The notes beneath the pieces are model-generated. The model ran no database searches. It saw only the letters and a program-made list of their open reading frames with translations, and was not told the origin of the DNA. Of a stretch of 64,000 bases of DNA, positions 10,971-21,160 are shown in pieces; position 1 is the first letter of the stretch, and each line of letters starts with the position of its first letter. Position numbers and translations under genes: made by a program. The DNA lies in contig JAWZYU010000011.1 in NCBI GenBank assembly GCA_038380435.1, positions 74,955,501 through 75,019,500 of the forward strand. The letters run 5' to 3'. Source of the DNA: Ryuthela nishihirai. Lineage: Eukaryota; Arthropoda; Arachnida; Araneae; Heptathelidae.

Positions 10971-11099
10971 TTCCTGAATTCTGTAATCACGTGACACGAA
11001 GGTTGCCAGATCACTAATTTCTAAAAAAATCGTTGCCAGATATTTTTTCTGAATTCTGTAATCAACCATAGCGTTGGGATATTTTTTTGAACGACTCTA

Positions 11100-13538
11100 C
11101 GTGCTCTACTGTTGTATATCTGCATTAACAATGAGTACTTTTCGCGACCAAAGAAAGAGAAATGTATGAGAATTAATCTAAGATTATCTGAATTAGTTAA
11201 AATAAAATGCAAAATCATGCTACATTAATGCTTATTACTACTACTGAACTGAAATTTGAGATAAATATGCACTAAAATTAAAACTTGAATGCATTTGCGA
11301 TTAACCCGTGCCTATACTTGGTTTAGTAGTTAGCGCACCCTGTTACGTAACCCGCTGGCATGTCTTGTGTTATCGTATTTCCTTTGCATATTGTATGAGA
11401 AACCACGACAAACCCACTATAGCCTCTAGGTTATTGCCTTTTCGTAGGAGAGGACCTTCTCTTTCTTTAAATAAAATTAACAGCAAGAAATGTTTTTGGA
11501 ATCTATCTCCCTTTTTTCTTATAAGTTGTTGGTTTCGATTTACACGGTAGTTTTCCGGAACCCATCTATCGTGTAAAAAGAGGGATTAATGTATTTCATT
11601 GAGAATATTCTATATTTATTGAATCTTATATGCATATCTTTCGGAACATATGTTTTCAGTATTGTACCTCAACCTATTAGATTAGGGACAATTGCACTAA
11701 ATTGGTAAGATTTCTTTTGAGACAAAATACTAAAAAAAATAAAAATTAATACCCCCTCAAGTAGCTGCTTGCCACAGAGGTCTGACAGGAGCCTGTCAGC
11801 TTCTATGCCACAACGTAAAATTCCTGTTGATCCAAGACTATGCTGTCAATTAGATGATGAAATGAGATTGATGAACAATCTCGCATTATTTCAAATAAAA
11901 ATATTAAATTTAAAATGCCAAACTGAGCATCTTAATGTTTTGTTTAACTAGATCACGTGATGCGTTCTCTTTCAATTTTCGCTTGTATTTGTATCTTCAT
12001 AAAGAGATTCTTAAGCTGGTGCGATAATTATTATATCACTTTATTAAAGCCTACTGTTATAATTATTGGATAAAACGGGTTATAGTTTATTTATGGTTTT
12101 AGGATTTGCCTTTATTAATCCATTTATTAATCGGTATGACTTTATTAACTAAATTTTTTCATGCTTTCAAATTTATCAATTGCACAAATAATTTCAAAAG
12201 TTAGAGATAATCTTATCAGTTTAAAACATTTTCATTGCATATACATTTTATTTCATTAAAATGAATTCTTATTATCAAATGATATCTCACTGCATCTTAT
12301 GCACTTTTTTAATTACTTTCCTGAAAAATTAAATTGCTTAATCTTATTCCAATATCAGAATTATTAGTTAAAAATTTCATTTTTTTTGATAAATATTTTT
12401 TTAGACTCATGCATTTTTCCCAAACTTGCCTTCGTTACCTTTATTCTTTAACTTGTTTCGTAAAGTTCTTGCAATTTCATCTTTTTGTTCTTCCAGTGAG
12501 GCCTCTAATTCTTTAATTATTCTTTATCTTTCTTTCGCTCTCTCTCATCCGTTTTTTACTCTGAAAGTTCCCTTTTCATTTTCTTTATTTTTGGCTCCTC
12601 TTCCCATTTATTTCGTTTTAGTTTATCTTTGCATTTCTATTTCTTTTAATCTCTATTTTGCATTTCCACTTTATACAGTTTAATTTTCATTTCCAGTTCA
12701 GTCGAAATCTATTGTTTTCTGGAGTTTTTGTCGAAATTAACTTCCCAACGCCAAATCCTCTATCTCAGTTTCAAGCTCCTCTAACTGAATTTGGAGCTGA
12801 CCGCTACTCGCTTTCTCCATCAGAGCTCTTCTGAACATCATTACCACCCAACACTTCACCTCTTCCCTGACTCTTGCTTCTCTCAGTGTTTCGACTCATT
12901 ACTGGCAACTCAACACAATTAAACAATCACAGAAAGAAGCAATTACGGACCTTTTCTTTCTTTTTTGAGGTGACGTTAATCTCATTGTCTTGAAATGGAT
13001 GCTCAGCACCCTGATGTGTTGCAGCCACGGAGAGTTCGTACTGATGTCACAGATATCTAATAGCAGAGTAGAACTCATTGGGGGTAAGGTTCGAAATAGT
13101 AGAATTCTGAAAATGTTTTTGCCAATTTCTGAAGGCATTTCACTTTTTTAATTCGAGGGGACAATTCACTGGAACACCTCGCTGCAGCGTTGACCATGAA
13201 ATTCTCTTGCGTCTTCGCTTCGAGTATCGTCAGAATCAGGAGCTTTTCACATCGATCCTAGGCTGCGTAACTAATTACTCACTTGCAGAACTACGTGCAC
13301 TTCGCTGCTGTTACCTTGATAATCAAGTCCTAAATCTCCCACAAGGGTGTCGTGACTTTACCCGATTGGAAACATAATTACGAAAGAGGGGGAGTTTAAA
13401 TACAATTAATTAGTTTTAATTTATTCTGTTGGACGGATGGTACAAAAATATACGCTAACATTGCCCAAGACATATCAAAAACAACGAAATATTTACAATG
13501 AGGTTAACAGCCAGTCAGATGAGAAATACACACACGAG
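11100..13538. other. AT-rich spacer with one unrecognised open stretch
   Basis: No transposon or gene family is recognised with confidence. A small fragment at 11533-11588 (GATTTACACGG, then TCGTGTAAA and AGGGAT) resembles the foldback MITE at 48.9 kb. Pyrimidine-rich sequence fills about 12,410-12,700. On the plus strand a frame without an obvious start is open from about 13,093 to 13,377 and contains RGQFTGTPRCSVDHEILL and LAELRALRCCYLDNQVLN. It could be a decayed exon or element fragment; I cannot assign it. Confidence 0.4.
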
Positions 13539-14225
13539 TTGCCTCTGTGTGAGGCAACTTCTCTGCCTTGCCTCTGTGTGAGGCAACCTCTCTGCCTTGC
13601 CTTTGTGCGAGGCAACCTCTGTGCCTTGCCTCTGTGCGAGGCAACCTCTCTGTCTTGCCTCTGTGCGAGGCAACCTCTCTGCCTTGCCTCTGTTCGAGGC
13701 AACCTCTCTGCCTTGCCTCTGTGTGAGGCAACCTCTCTGCCTTGCCTCTGTGTGAGGCAACCTCTCTGCCTTGCCTCTAAGTGAGGCAAACTCTCTGCCT
13801 TGCCTCTGTGCGAGGCAACCTCTCTGCCTTGCCTCTGTGCGAGGCAACCTCTCTGCCTTGCCTCTGTGTGAGGCAACCTCTCTGTCTTGCCTCTGTGCGA
13901 GGCAACCTCTCTGCCTTGCCTCTGTGTGACGCAACCTCTCTGCCTTGCCTCTGTATGAGGCAACCTATCTGACTTGCCTCTGTGTGAGGCAACCTCTCTG
14001 CCTTGCCTCTGTGTGAGGCAACCTCTCTGTCTTGCCTCTGTGTGAGGCAACCTCTCTGCCTTGCCTCTGTGTGAGGCAACCTCTCTGTCTTGCCTCTGTG
14101 CGAGGCAACCTCTCTGCCTTGCCTCTGTGCGAGGCAACCTCTCTGCCTTGCCTCTGTGCGAGGCAACCTCTCTGTTTTGCCTCTGTGCGAGGCAACCTCT
14201 CTGCCTTGCCTCTGTGTGAGGCAAG
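13539..14225. repeat. 29-bp minisatellite, about 23 copies
   Basis: The head-to-tail unit CTCTCTGCCTTGCCTCTGTG followed by TGAGGCAAC is 29 bp long and varies at a few positions (TGTGTGAG, TGTGCGAG, TGTTCGAG). Each unit contains an inverted repeat, TTGCCTC-N5-GAGGCAA. As 29 is not a multiple of three and the unit has few stops, overlapping ORFs up to 243 codons appear on both strands. They are artefacts. Confidence 0.97.
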
Positions 14226-15155
14226 TCGTGTGTACTGGCTGAGAGATAAAAATGGACTGAGGAAAAAAAATTGGGCTGAGAGAATAAAACAGTTTTAATG
14301 CTGAAAGTAATAACTATTTCTACAACGTATAAATATTACACATAAATAAAAATTAAAACTAAAAACATTTGAGAAATTTTGAAAATTAGACTTGATTTCG
14401 TCGAATGTTAAAAATATGCAAAGTAGCGACAGCACAATATTTGGGGTTAAAGAGTTCCAAACAAGACCAACTCGGCATTTGAAAGCATGTTATTTACAGT
14501 TTATTCTAGCATGCGGAATATGAATTCATAGAGGATGCTTCCTTGCTCTGCTAGAGCTCATGACATGAATTAAAGGCTCGGCCTGATTTGAATAGAGAAG
14601 GATGTTAATAATTTCATAACAGATATGTAGAACATGAACCAAACTTTTCCATTCCAAAAGTTGAATGTTGAAACTTTTAATCGTTCCTCGTAGCTTGAAT
14701 TAGAAAGTCGTAGTGGTCTCTTGCTAAACCATCTGAGTGAACGTTCAACTAGAACGATGCATTCAGGAAAACCAAACAGAGGATTCATATTCAAGAATGG
14801 GGAAAACAAAAGTAGAAAAATGACCTGAAACTTGTAGACTTCTGTTATTTTCTGTAGGAGCGCAAAATCACAAAAGCGACACGATTAGTTTTTTGATGTT
14901 TTAGCAGGGTAAAGAAAACGAGAGGTTGGGAGCAATGGTAACATCCAAATCTAATTGAGATGATGCATTGATGATTGATAAGATGATTTTGTTTCTGATT
15001 GCAACGACCAAGTGCATGATACTTTTTTTGGGCAGAAATTGGTAATAGAGGATATCCTTCAGTCTACGAATTGTCTCATGCAAGCTGAATGAAAATTGTA
15101 TAAACATGTAGAATTGGCATAAAATTTAATATCATAGGTAAATATATATATGTAG
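14226..15155. other. Spacer with no recognised feature
   Basis: AT-rich sequence between the 29-bp minisatellite and the 40-bp satellite. Short ORFs (for example 14570-14809 minus) resemble nothing I know. Confidence 0.5.
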
Positions 15156-15296
15156 CAGGCGGCTGACGTAGGACAGAAGATAGGCAAATACATAGCAAGC
15201 GACTGACATAGAACAGAAGATAGGCAAATAGATAGCAGGCGACTGACGTAGAACAGAAGATAGACAAATGCATAGCAGGCGACTGACGTAGAAGAT
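15156..15296. repeat. 40-bp satellite, left part
   Basis: Three to four monomers of the satellite continued at 19.27 kb (GCGACTGACGTAGAACAGAA, then GATAGRCAAAT and a variable ATAGC). It stops at AAGAT, where the LTR element is inserted. Confidence 0.92.
15292..15296 (+). repeat. 5-bp target-site duplication (left)
   Basis: AAGAT directly precedes the left LTR and is repeated at 19273-19277 after the right LTR. Joining the two flanks restores a normal short-variant 40-bp satellite monomer. Confidence 0.9.
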
Positions 15297-15899
15297 TGTG
15301 ATAACTCTTCGTTTGTCGGTCCCTCGGTTCGATCGCTATACGCGACGGGTGAAAGAGTCTTTCGGATAGAATCAAGCGGTTTATTCACAATTGCAGAGAC
15401 TCGATACTGAGGCTCCTCCCCAATAAATTAGTCCAACTTCAGGCTTTACTTAAAAATAACAAAGATTTATTTAACCTTCCAACGTACTTGCTGGACGAGG
15501 ACATATGCTCAATTACATGGATTACAACAACACCAGCTTACTATGCCTGTTCAGCTGTATTTACAGAGCCAATGCCGCGCTATTCCCAGTCAGCATTTCC
15601 CAGCTTTACAATTTCTCGTCCGTCTCCTTCCGAAACTCGACCGGCTCTCCCCTCATCGTTGCCAAACCCTATCTTCCTTTCTTTTCTATGCCTCACCATC
15701 TGGGCGTCCGTTAGCCCTCAGGGACCCGGGTCACTTGCCAGCGGACGCTAGCCGTTCCCTGTACACTGCTACTGCAATTAACTTTCCAGATGTCGGGGCA
15801 GAGGGCCTCCCCGTAGCATATGACTATTTTGGCGACATCCAAAATAAATATACACAGCCTGAACAAAAAAAAAAATCTAAAAGTGCCTCTAGCCTGACA
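15297..15899 (-). repeat. 3' LTR (603 bp)
   Basis: Nearly identical to 18667-19272. Because the gag ORF lies on the minus strand, this left copy is the 3' LTR. It carries a GC insertion in AATGCCGCGC relative to the other LTR and a different A-run near 15866. Confidence 0.93.
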
Positions 15900-15909
15900 C
15901 CTCCCTGCC
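15900..15909 (-). promoter_or_regulatory. Polypurine tract
   Basis: On the minus strand GGCAGGGAGG lies immediately upstream of the 3' LTR start TGTCAGG, the position where plus-strand priming occurs in LTR elements. Confidence 0.75.
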
Positions 15910-16350
15910 AGAAGTCAGTAGTTAGTCCTGTTAACTGCTGACTAAAAAGTCAAGCTGAATGCTGAAAATCAGAGTTCATTTTCGCATTAATCCTAGAGTT
16001 CAATGCCACAAAATACAGAGTTCTAAGTTGCTTCATGAATTCTATAAATTCTCTGCGAATTGGCACATCTTTTACACATCTATGTACACTACATTTAAAT
16101 ATAAAATAACTCCTAGGTATATACTGGTGCACTGAGTCTAAATATTCTTTTTGCTTCAAACAATAAAAAACCTGTTGACTAAAGTAGTTGTCCGAGAGTA
16201 CACAGTTTATAAATTAATTATCTCACTAAAAACTGTCTTTGACGAAGGTATGCCGTACTGGCGGTGTTCATCGTTCACAGGTGACATCCCATGTGAAAGG
16301 CTATGCACACCTTTCATAACTACCTAGATATCACCTTCCCGTACGTACCC
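15910..16350 (-). other. Remnant between gag-protease ORF and 3' LTR
   Basis: Holds only short frames (for example 15950-16159 and the overlapping 16320-16577, ending DDFQPVESEGTYGKVISR) and no RT or integrase motif. In a complete element about 3 kb of pol would be expected before this region, so the deletion junction may lie near 16.3-16.6 kb. Confidence 0.55.
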
Positions 16351-18429
16351 TCAGACTCTACAGGCTGAAAGTCGTCGACATTGGCGTCGGCCTGACCCAT
16401 TGTTACCTCCAATTGCCATGTTCGCTCCCTCCCCTGCATAATTTTGATCATCGTAGACATCGAGTCTGACAGATTGCTGCACATGTTTGGGCTGGGAGAT
16501 AGGATGGCGCTGATTGGACGGTCTCCATGGAGCATACATTTCCCTGTTACTAACTGGAATTTCTCTACCTCTTTCATAGTAGCTTCCTCGATTGGCCCAC
16601 GGCTCGTGGATTTTCCTCCTGAGGTTACCAGTTACAGGCCTTCTCTCCTTCTTTCTAATTAACTTACCATATGCTTCCACACTCAGAAGTACCTCCTTCC
16701 GCAGCTTTGCTACTACTGCGCATAGCACTTTAATTTCTCCGCCACTCACAGTGCTATTGTCTGTACCATCAATCAAACTTAAAGGCAGCTCTTTTACCTC
16801 TGCCCTTATGGCATCACCAAACGGCCCATGCAACAACAGATGGTCTTTTACCGGGTGCTTTTCTTCTTTCAGCATCCCCTTTCTGATTACTGTCAGTTCT
16901 GCCCCCGAATCCACGACTGCTCTAGCTGTCTGGTCGCCACATCTGATTCGAACCTCTTCATAATCTACTGGGATACGTATCTCTCCCTGTCCCATTACTT
17001 GACTGCTTGGACTTGGCTTTGTATGTGTCGTAACCCTTCCTATTGTTGCCTCACAAACATCTTTAGAATTCTGATCCAAGGTGCTAACTTGGTACACCCG
17101 AGTTCGGTTCTCACGGTCCCCAGTTCTCAGTGGGCAATCTTTCATCAAATGTTCGTCAGATCTACATTTATGGCACCTCCTTACTTTTGGGACATTTCTA
17201 TATTCAGCTAAATTAACTGCCGGTTGATACCTTCTGCTCGAGTAATTTCTCTCTGAGTCTATCCTCTGCTGGGGGGAAACAACACGTTCTGCATATTGTC
17301 TATGCCTTACCTCTTTAAAAGTTAGGACCTCTTCCGTTCCGTTTACACTGGCTAGATGGATTTCTTCCCACGTTGCTATTTCGTCTGCTTTTGCCCATGA
17401 CTCCGCCTCTTTCTGTACTACGTAAGCATGAGTGTCTTGAGGAAGGCTATCACGTAGCCTATCCGACACTATCAGGTCCATAAGCTCCTCAAATTTTGTC
17501 ACCTTCCTACTGCGGACGTAGTAATCCCAGCTATTTCTGAGCCTCGAGGCTAATTGATTATATGACTCATTCGGTTCTTTCGTGATAGTTTCAAACTTTC
17601 TCTTGTACGCAGAGGGAGTGAGCTTAAACTCTTTTAATATGGCCTCTTTAACTTTCTTATAATAAACAAAATCCTCTGCACTTAATTTTCGAAAAACGTG
17701 ATTTGCATAATTACCATCTAAAAAAGAAATGATGACTTTGCCTCGAAATTCCTCTGGCACTTCATATATCTTAAATCCCCTTTCCGCTGTCTCAAAGAGA
17801 TTTATCACCTCTTCAGGGTTTTTAGGGCTTCCAGCTAACATATTTCCCAATAATTTTATATAATTAGCCAGCCGCGCATCTGCTGGATTACTAGATACTG
17901 CCACCGTTCGCCCATCACCCCTCTCCTCGTTTGCATTCCTCATTTGCAGTTCCAGCATTCTATACTCATGCTCTCTCTCCTTTTCTCTTTCTGCTGCCTC
18001 TCTCTCCTTTTCCCTTTCTGCTGCCTCTCTCTCCTTTTCCCTTTCTGCTGCCTCTCTCTCCTTTTCCCTTTCTGCTGCCTCTCTCTCCTTTTCCCTTTCT
18101 GCTGCCTCTCTCTCCTTTTCCCTTTCTGCTGCCTCTCTCTCTTCCCTTCTCAGTTGCATCTCTAACCTCATCCTCTCTAATTCAAAATCATATCCAATCC
18201 TTTCTTTAGCTCTCTGCTTTCTGGTCCCGCTCTGCAGCATATCCGCATCGTTGTCATCGTCATAATCCCTCAACCCTCTCATGTCTATCGCAGCATCAGA
18301 CTCTCTGTCTATTGTCACCTCCTCGCCTCCCAGATCATTCCCTGAATAACCACCCTGCGCGCTATCCCTTTCTGTGAAGCCTCGTCTTAACTCATCCCTT
18401 TCCCTATCGCGACCGCTCCTAAGCTCCAT
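16351..18429 (-). CDS. Gag-protease polyprotein of LTR retrotransposon
   Basis: A 692-residue structural and processing protein that would form the particle packaging element RNA. Residues 1-75 are charged; 97-152 are a predicted coiled coil of six near-perfect nine-residue repeats (REKEREAAE); about 188-355 form a gag capsid/SCAN-like region (LFETAERGFKIYEVPEEFRG). A zinc knuckle follows at 419-432 (CHKC...H....C, C-X2-C-X4-H-X4-C). The protease is at about 495-595, with catalytic DSGAE at 507-511 (VVDSGAELTVI) and a late VLLSVEAYG segment. The sequence after about 600 is unlike RT and ends in a low-complexity tail (GGNNGSGRRQ). The start is the first Met after the PBS and leader, 222 bp inside the 5' LTR edge. 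No RT or integrase follows in any frame. Ty3/Gypsy-like affinity is inferred from gag and protease layout. Confidence 0.85.
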   Translation of the reverse strand: MELRSGRDRERDELRRGFTERDSAQGGYSGNDLGGEEVTIDRESDAAIDMRGLRDYDDDNDADMLQSGTRKQRAKERIGYDFELERMRLEMQLRREEREAAEREKEREAAEREKEREAAEREKEREAAEREKEREAAEREKEREAAEREKEREHEYRMLELQMRNANEERGDGRTVAVSSNPADARLANYIKLLGNMLAGSPKNPEEVINLFETAERGFKIYEVPEEFRGKVIISFLDGNYANHVFRKLSAEDFVYYKKVKEAILKEFKLTPSAYKRKFETITKEPNESYNQLASRLRNSWDYYVRSRKVTKFEELMDLIVSDRLRDSLPQDTHAYVVQKEAESWAKADEIATWEEIHLASVNGTEEVLTFKEVRHRQYAERVVSPQQRIDSERNYSSRRYQPAVNLAEYRNVPKVRRCHKCRSDEHLMKDCPLRTGDRENRTRVYQVSTLDQNSKDVCEATIGRVTTHTKPSPSSQVMGQGEIRIPVDYEEVRIRCGDQTARAVVDSGAELTVIRKGMLKEEKHPVKDHLLLHGPFGDAIRAEVKELPLSLIDGTDNSTVSGGEIKVLCAVVAKLRKEVLLSVEAYGKLIRKKERRPVTGNLRRKIHEPWANRGSYYERGREIPVSNREMYAPWRPSNQRHPISQPKHVQQSVRLDVYDDQNYAGEGANMAIGGNNGSGRRQCRRLSACRV
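17975..18145 (-). repeat. 27-bp in-frame repeat encoding the gag coiled coil
   Basis: Six nearly identical 27-bp units (plus strand CTCTCTCCTTTTCCCTTTCT, then GCTGCCT) encode REKEREAAE. Copy-number change would add or remove nine residues without breaking the frame. Confidence 0.93.
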
Positions 18430-18645
18430 TTTAGCTCGTACAGGCCTCTGCCGTATCTAACTACTTGCCCCTAGAGTAAGAGGATACTTACCTCCGATGC
18501 GATGACAGGAACGAACCGCCTCGTCAGTCTGACACCTGAAGCACACAGCCGGAACACTCTTGGCAGTATCAGCCTTGCGTCGGTCAGCTCCCAGTGGATG
18601 TTGAACTTTTCCGTCACCTTCGCCCCTACTTTCACCTCTGTTGCG

Positions 18646-18663
18646 TACTGTCGGACTGCGCCA
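18646..18663 (-). other. Primer binding site
   Basis: Reading on the minus strand, the 5' LTR ends in ATCACA and is followed after three bases by TGGCGCAGTCCGACAGT. It begins TGG as expected for pairing with a tRNA 3' CCA end. I did not identify the tRNA. Confidence 0.7.
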
Positions 18664-18666
18664 CTT

Positions 18667-19272
18667 TGTGATGTTAACTCTTCGTTTGTCGGTCCCTCGG
18701 TTCGATCGCTATACGCGACGGGTGAAAGAGTCTTTCGGATAGAATCAAGTGGTTTATTCACAATTGCAGAGACTCGATACTGAGGCTCCTCCCCAATAAA
18801 TTAGTCCAACTTCAGGCTTTACTTAAAAATAACAAAGATTTATTTAACCTTCCAACGTACTTGCTGGACGAGGACATATGCTCAATTACATGGATTACAA
18901 CAACACCAGCTTACTATGCCTGTTCAGCTGTATTTACAGAGCCAATGCCGCTATTCCCAGTCAGCATTTCCCAGCTTTACAATTTCTCGTCCGTCTCCTT
19001 CCGAAACTCGACCGGCTCTCCCCTCATCGTTGCCAAACCCTATCTTCCTTTCTTTTCTATGCCTCACCATCTGGGCGTCCGTTAGCCCTCAGGGACCCGG
19101 GTCACTTGCCAGCGGACGCTAGCCGTTCCCTGTACACTGCTACTGCAATTAACTTTCCAGATGTCGGGGCAGAGGGCCTCCCCGTAGCATATGACTATTT
19201 TGGCGACATCCAAAATAAATATACACAGCCTGAACAAGAAAAAAAAAATCTAAAAGTGCCTCTAGCCTGACA
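18667..19272 (-). repeat. 5' LTR (606 bp)
   Basis: Matches 15297-15899 almost base for base, from TGTGATGTTAAC to CCTGACA. It is the 5' LTR because it precedes the PBS and gag in the minus-strand direction. Confidence 0.93.
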
Positions 19273-21160
19273 AAGATAGACAAATGCATTGCAGGCGACT
19301 GACGTAGAACAGAAGATAGACAAATAGATAGCATGCGACTGACGTAGAACAGAAGATAGAAAAATGCATAGCAGGCGACTGACGTAGAACAGAAGATAGA
19401 CAAATAGATAGCAGTCGACTGACGTAGAACAGAAGATAGGCAAATACATAGCGGCGACTGACGTAGAACAGAAGATATCCAAATAGATAGCAGGCGACTG
19501 ACGTAGAACAGAAGATAGGCAAATGCATAGCAGGCGACTGACGTAGAACAGAAGATAGACAAATGCATAGCAGGCGACTGACGTAGAAGATAGACAAATG
19601 CATAGCAGGCGACTGACGTAGAACAGAAGATAGGCAAATAGATAGCAGGCGACTGACGTAGAACAGAAGATAGACAAATGCATAGCAGGCGACTGACGTA
19701 GATCAGAAGATAGACAAATAGATAGCAGTCGACTGACGTAGAACAGAAGATAGGCAAATACATAGCAAGCGACTGACGTAGAACAGAAGATAGGCAAATA
19801 GATAGCACGCGACTGACGTAGAACAGAAGATAGACAAATGCATAGCAGGCGACTGACGTAGAACAGAAGATAGACAAATAGATAGCAGTCGACTGACGTA
19901 GAACAGAAGATAGGCAAATACATAGCAGGCGACTGACGTAGAACAGAAGATAGGCAAATAGATAGCAGGTGACTGACGTAGAACAGAAGATAGGCAAATG
20001 CATAGCAGGCGACTGACGTAGAACTGAAGATAGACAAATGCATAGCAGGCGACTGACGTAGAAGATAGACAAATGCATAGCAGGCGACTGACGTAGAACA
20101 GAAGATAGGCAAATAGATAGCAGGCGACTGACGTAGAACAGAAGATAGACAAATGCATAGCAGGCGACTGACGTAGATCAGAAGATAGACAAATAGATAG
20201 CAGTCGACTGACGTAGAACAGAAGATAGGCAAATACATAGCAAGCGACTGACGTAGAACAGAAGATAGGCAAATGCATAGCAGGCGACTGACGTAGAACA
20301 GAAGATAGGCAAATGCATAGCAGGCGACTGACGTAGAACAGAAGATAGACAAATAGATAGCAGGCGACTGACGTAGAACAGAAGATAGACAAATAGATAG
20401 CAGGCGACTGACGTAGAACAGAAGATAGACAAATGCATAGCAGGCGAATGACGTAGAATAGAAGATAGACAAATAGATAGCAGTCGACTGACGTAGAACA
20501 GAAGATAGGTAAATACATAGCAGGCGACTGAGGTAGAACAGAAGATAGGCAAATAGATAGCAGGCGACTGACGTAGAACAGAAGATAGACAAATGCATAG
20601 CAGGCGACTGACGTAGAAGATAGACAAATGCATAGCAGGCGACTGACGTAGAACAGAAGATAGGCAAATAGATAGCAGGCGACTGACGTAGAACAGAAGA
20701 TAGACAAATGCATAGCAGGCGACTGACGTAGAACAGAAGATAGACAAATAGATAGCAGTCGACTGACGTAGAACAGAAGATAGGCAAATACATAGCAAGC
20801 GACTGACGTAGAACAGAATAATAACAGACTGAGAAGATAGGCAAATAGATAGCAGGCGACTGACGTAGAACAGAAGATAGGCAAATAGATAGCAGGCGAC
20901 TGACTTAGAACAGAAGATAGACAAATGCATAGCAGGCAACTGACTTAGAACAGAAGATAGACAAATGCACAGCAGGCGACTGACGTAGAACAGAAGATAG
21001 ACCAATAGAAAGCAGTCGACTGATGTAGAACGGAAGACAGGCAAATAGATAGCAAGCGACTGACTTAGAACAGAAGATAGACAAATGCACAGCAGGCGAC
21101 TGACGTAGAACAGAAGATAGACCAATAGAAAGCAGTCAACTTACGTAGAACAGAAGGTAT
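19273..21160. repeat. 40-bp satellite, main array (about 47 copies)
   Basis: Head-to-tail 40-bp monomers GCGACTGACGTAGAACAGAA plus GATAGRCAAAT and a variable ATAGCA part. Variants differ at ATGCATAGCAGGC, ATAGATAGCAGTC and ATACATAGCAAGC. A five-base-shorter monomer (GTAGAAGATAG) recurs near 19.58, 20.06 and 20.61 kb, each followed by the same order of variants, so there is a higher-order repeat of about 12-14 monomers. Monomers degrade toward 21.16 kb. ORFs up to 549 codons on the minus strand are a consequence of a stop-free repeat; three 40-bp units give a 40-residue protein period. Confidence 0.95.

Larger units (their letters stand above)
8915..11099 (-). repeat. Tandem array of ~299-bp palindromic MITE units
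   Basis: Units restart at the motif GGTTGCCAGATCACTAATTT near 8926, 9224, 9523, 9988, 10286, 10589 and 10999, so most are 298-303 bp and two are longer because of insertions. Each unit contains a Tc1/mariner-like MITE end (GATACTTTTTTGAGCGACTG, inverted), then GGTGGTCATATT, then nested dyads built from AACTGGAGCGTGT and its complement. The array ends at 11098-11099 with the TA expected of this MITE family. Short ORFs repeated every 299 bp are by-products of the repeat. Confidence 0.85.
15297..19272 (-). mobile_element. Gag-protease-only LTR retrotransposon, recent insertion
   Basis: A 3976-bp element with two ~605-bp LTRs in direct orientation, TG...CA ends (TGTCAGG...ATCACA on the minus strand), 5-bp TSDs, a PBS and a PPT. 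The single internal ORF encodes gag and an aspartic protease; no reverse transcriptase, RNase H or integrase is present in the 2.8-kb interior. By eye the LTRs differ by about one substitution and a few small indels, so insertion is recent. It would need pol functions in trans from a related Ty3/Gypsy-like element. It may be an internal-deletion derivative or an established non-autonomous family. Confidence 0.9.

Noticed and set aside
9036..11069. Repeated ORFs of 60-90 codons (MIWQPSCHVITEFRKN..., DYRIQKK...)
   Set aside because: They recur at 299-bp spacing in the MITE array and again in isolated MITEs, so they reflect the repeat, not protein selection.
13539..14225. CRISPR-like direct repeats of 29 bp
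   Set aside because: Units are contiguous with no unique spacers, and the surrounding DNA is eukaryotic and transposon-rich.
13493..14298. Several ORFs up to 243 codons on both strands
   Set aside because: They are frames through the 29-bp minisatellite, present in overlapping registers on both strands; the repeat lacks stops.
17931..18209. Plus-strand ORFs rich in LLPLSPFPF
   Set aside because: Antisense shadow of the gag coiled-coil repeat.
19149..21125. Minus-strand ORFs of 309-549 codons with repeated LLFYVSRLL-like residues
   Set aside because: Three overlapping frames all stay open because the 40-bp monomer has no stop on that strand; no start context and no non-repetitive domain.
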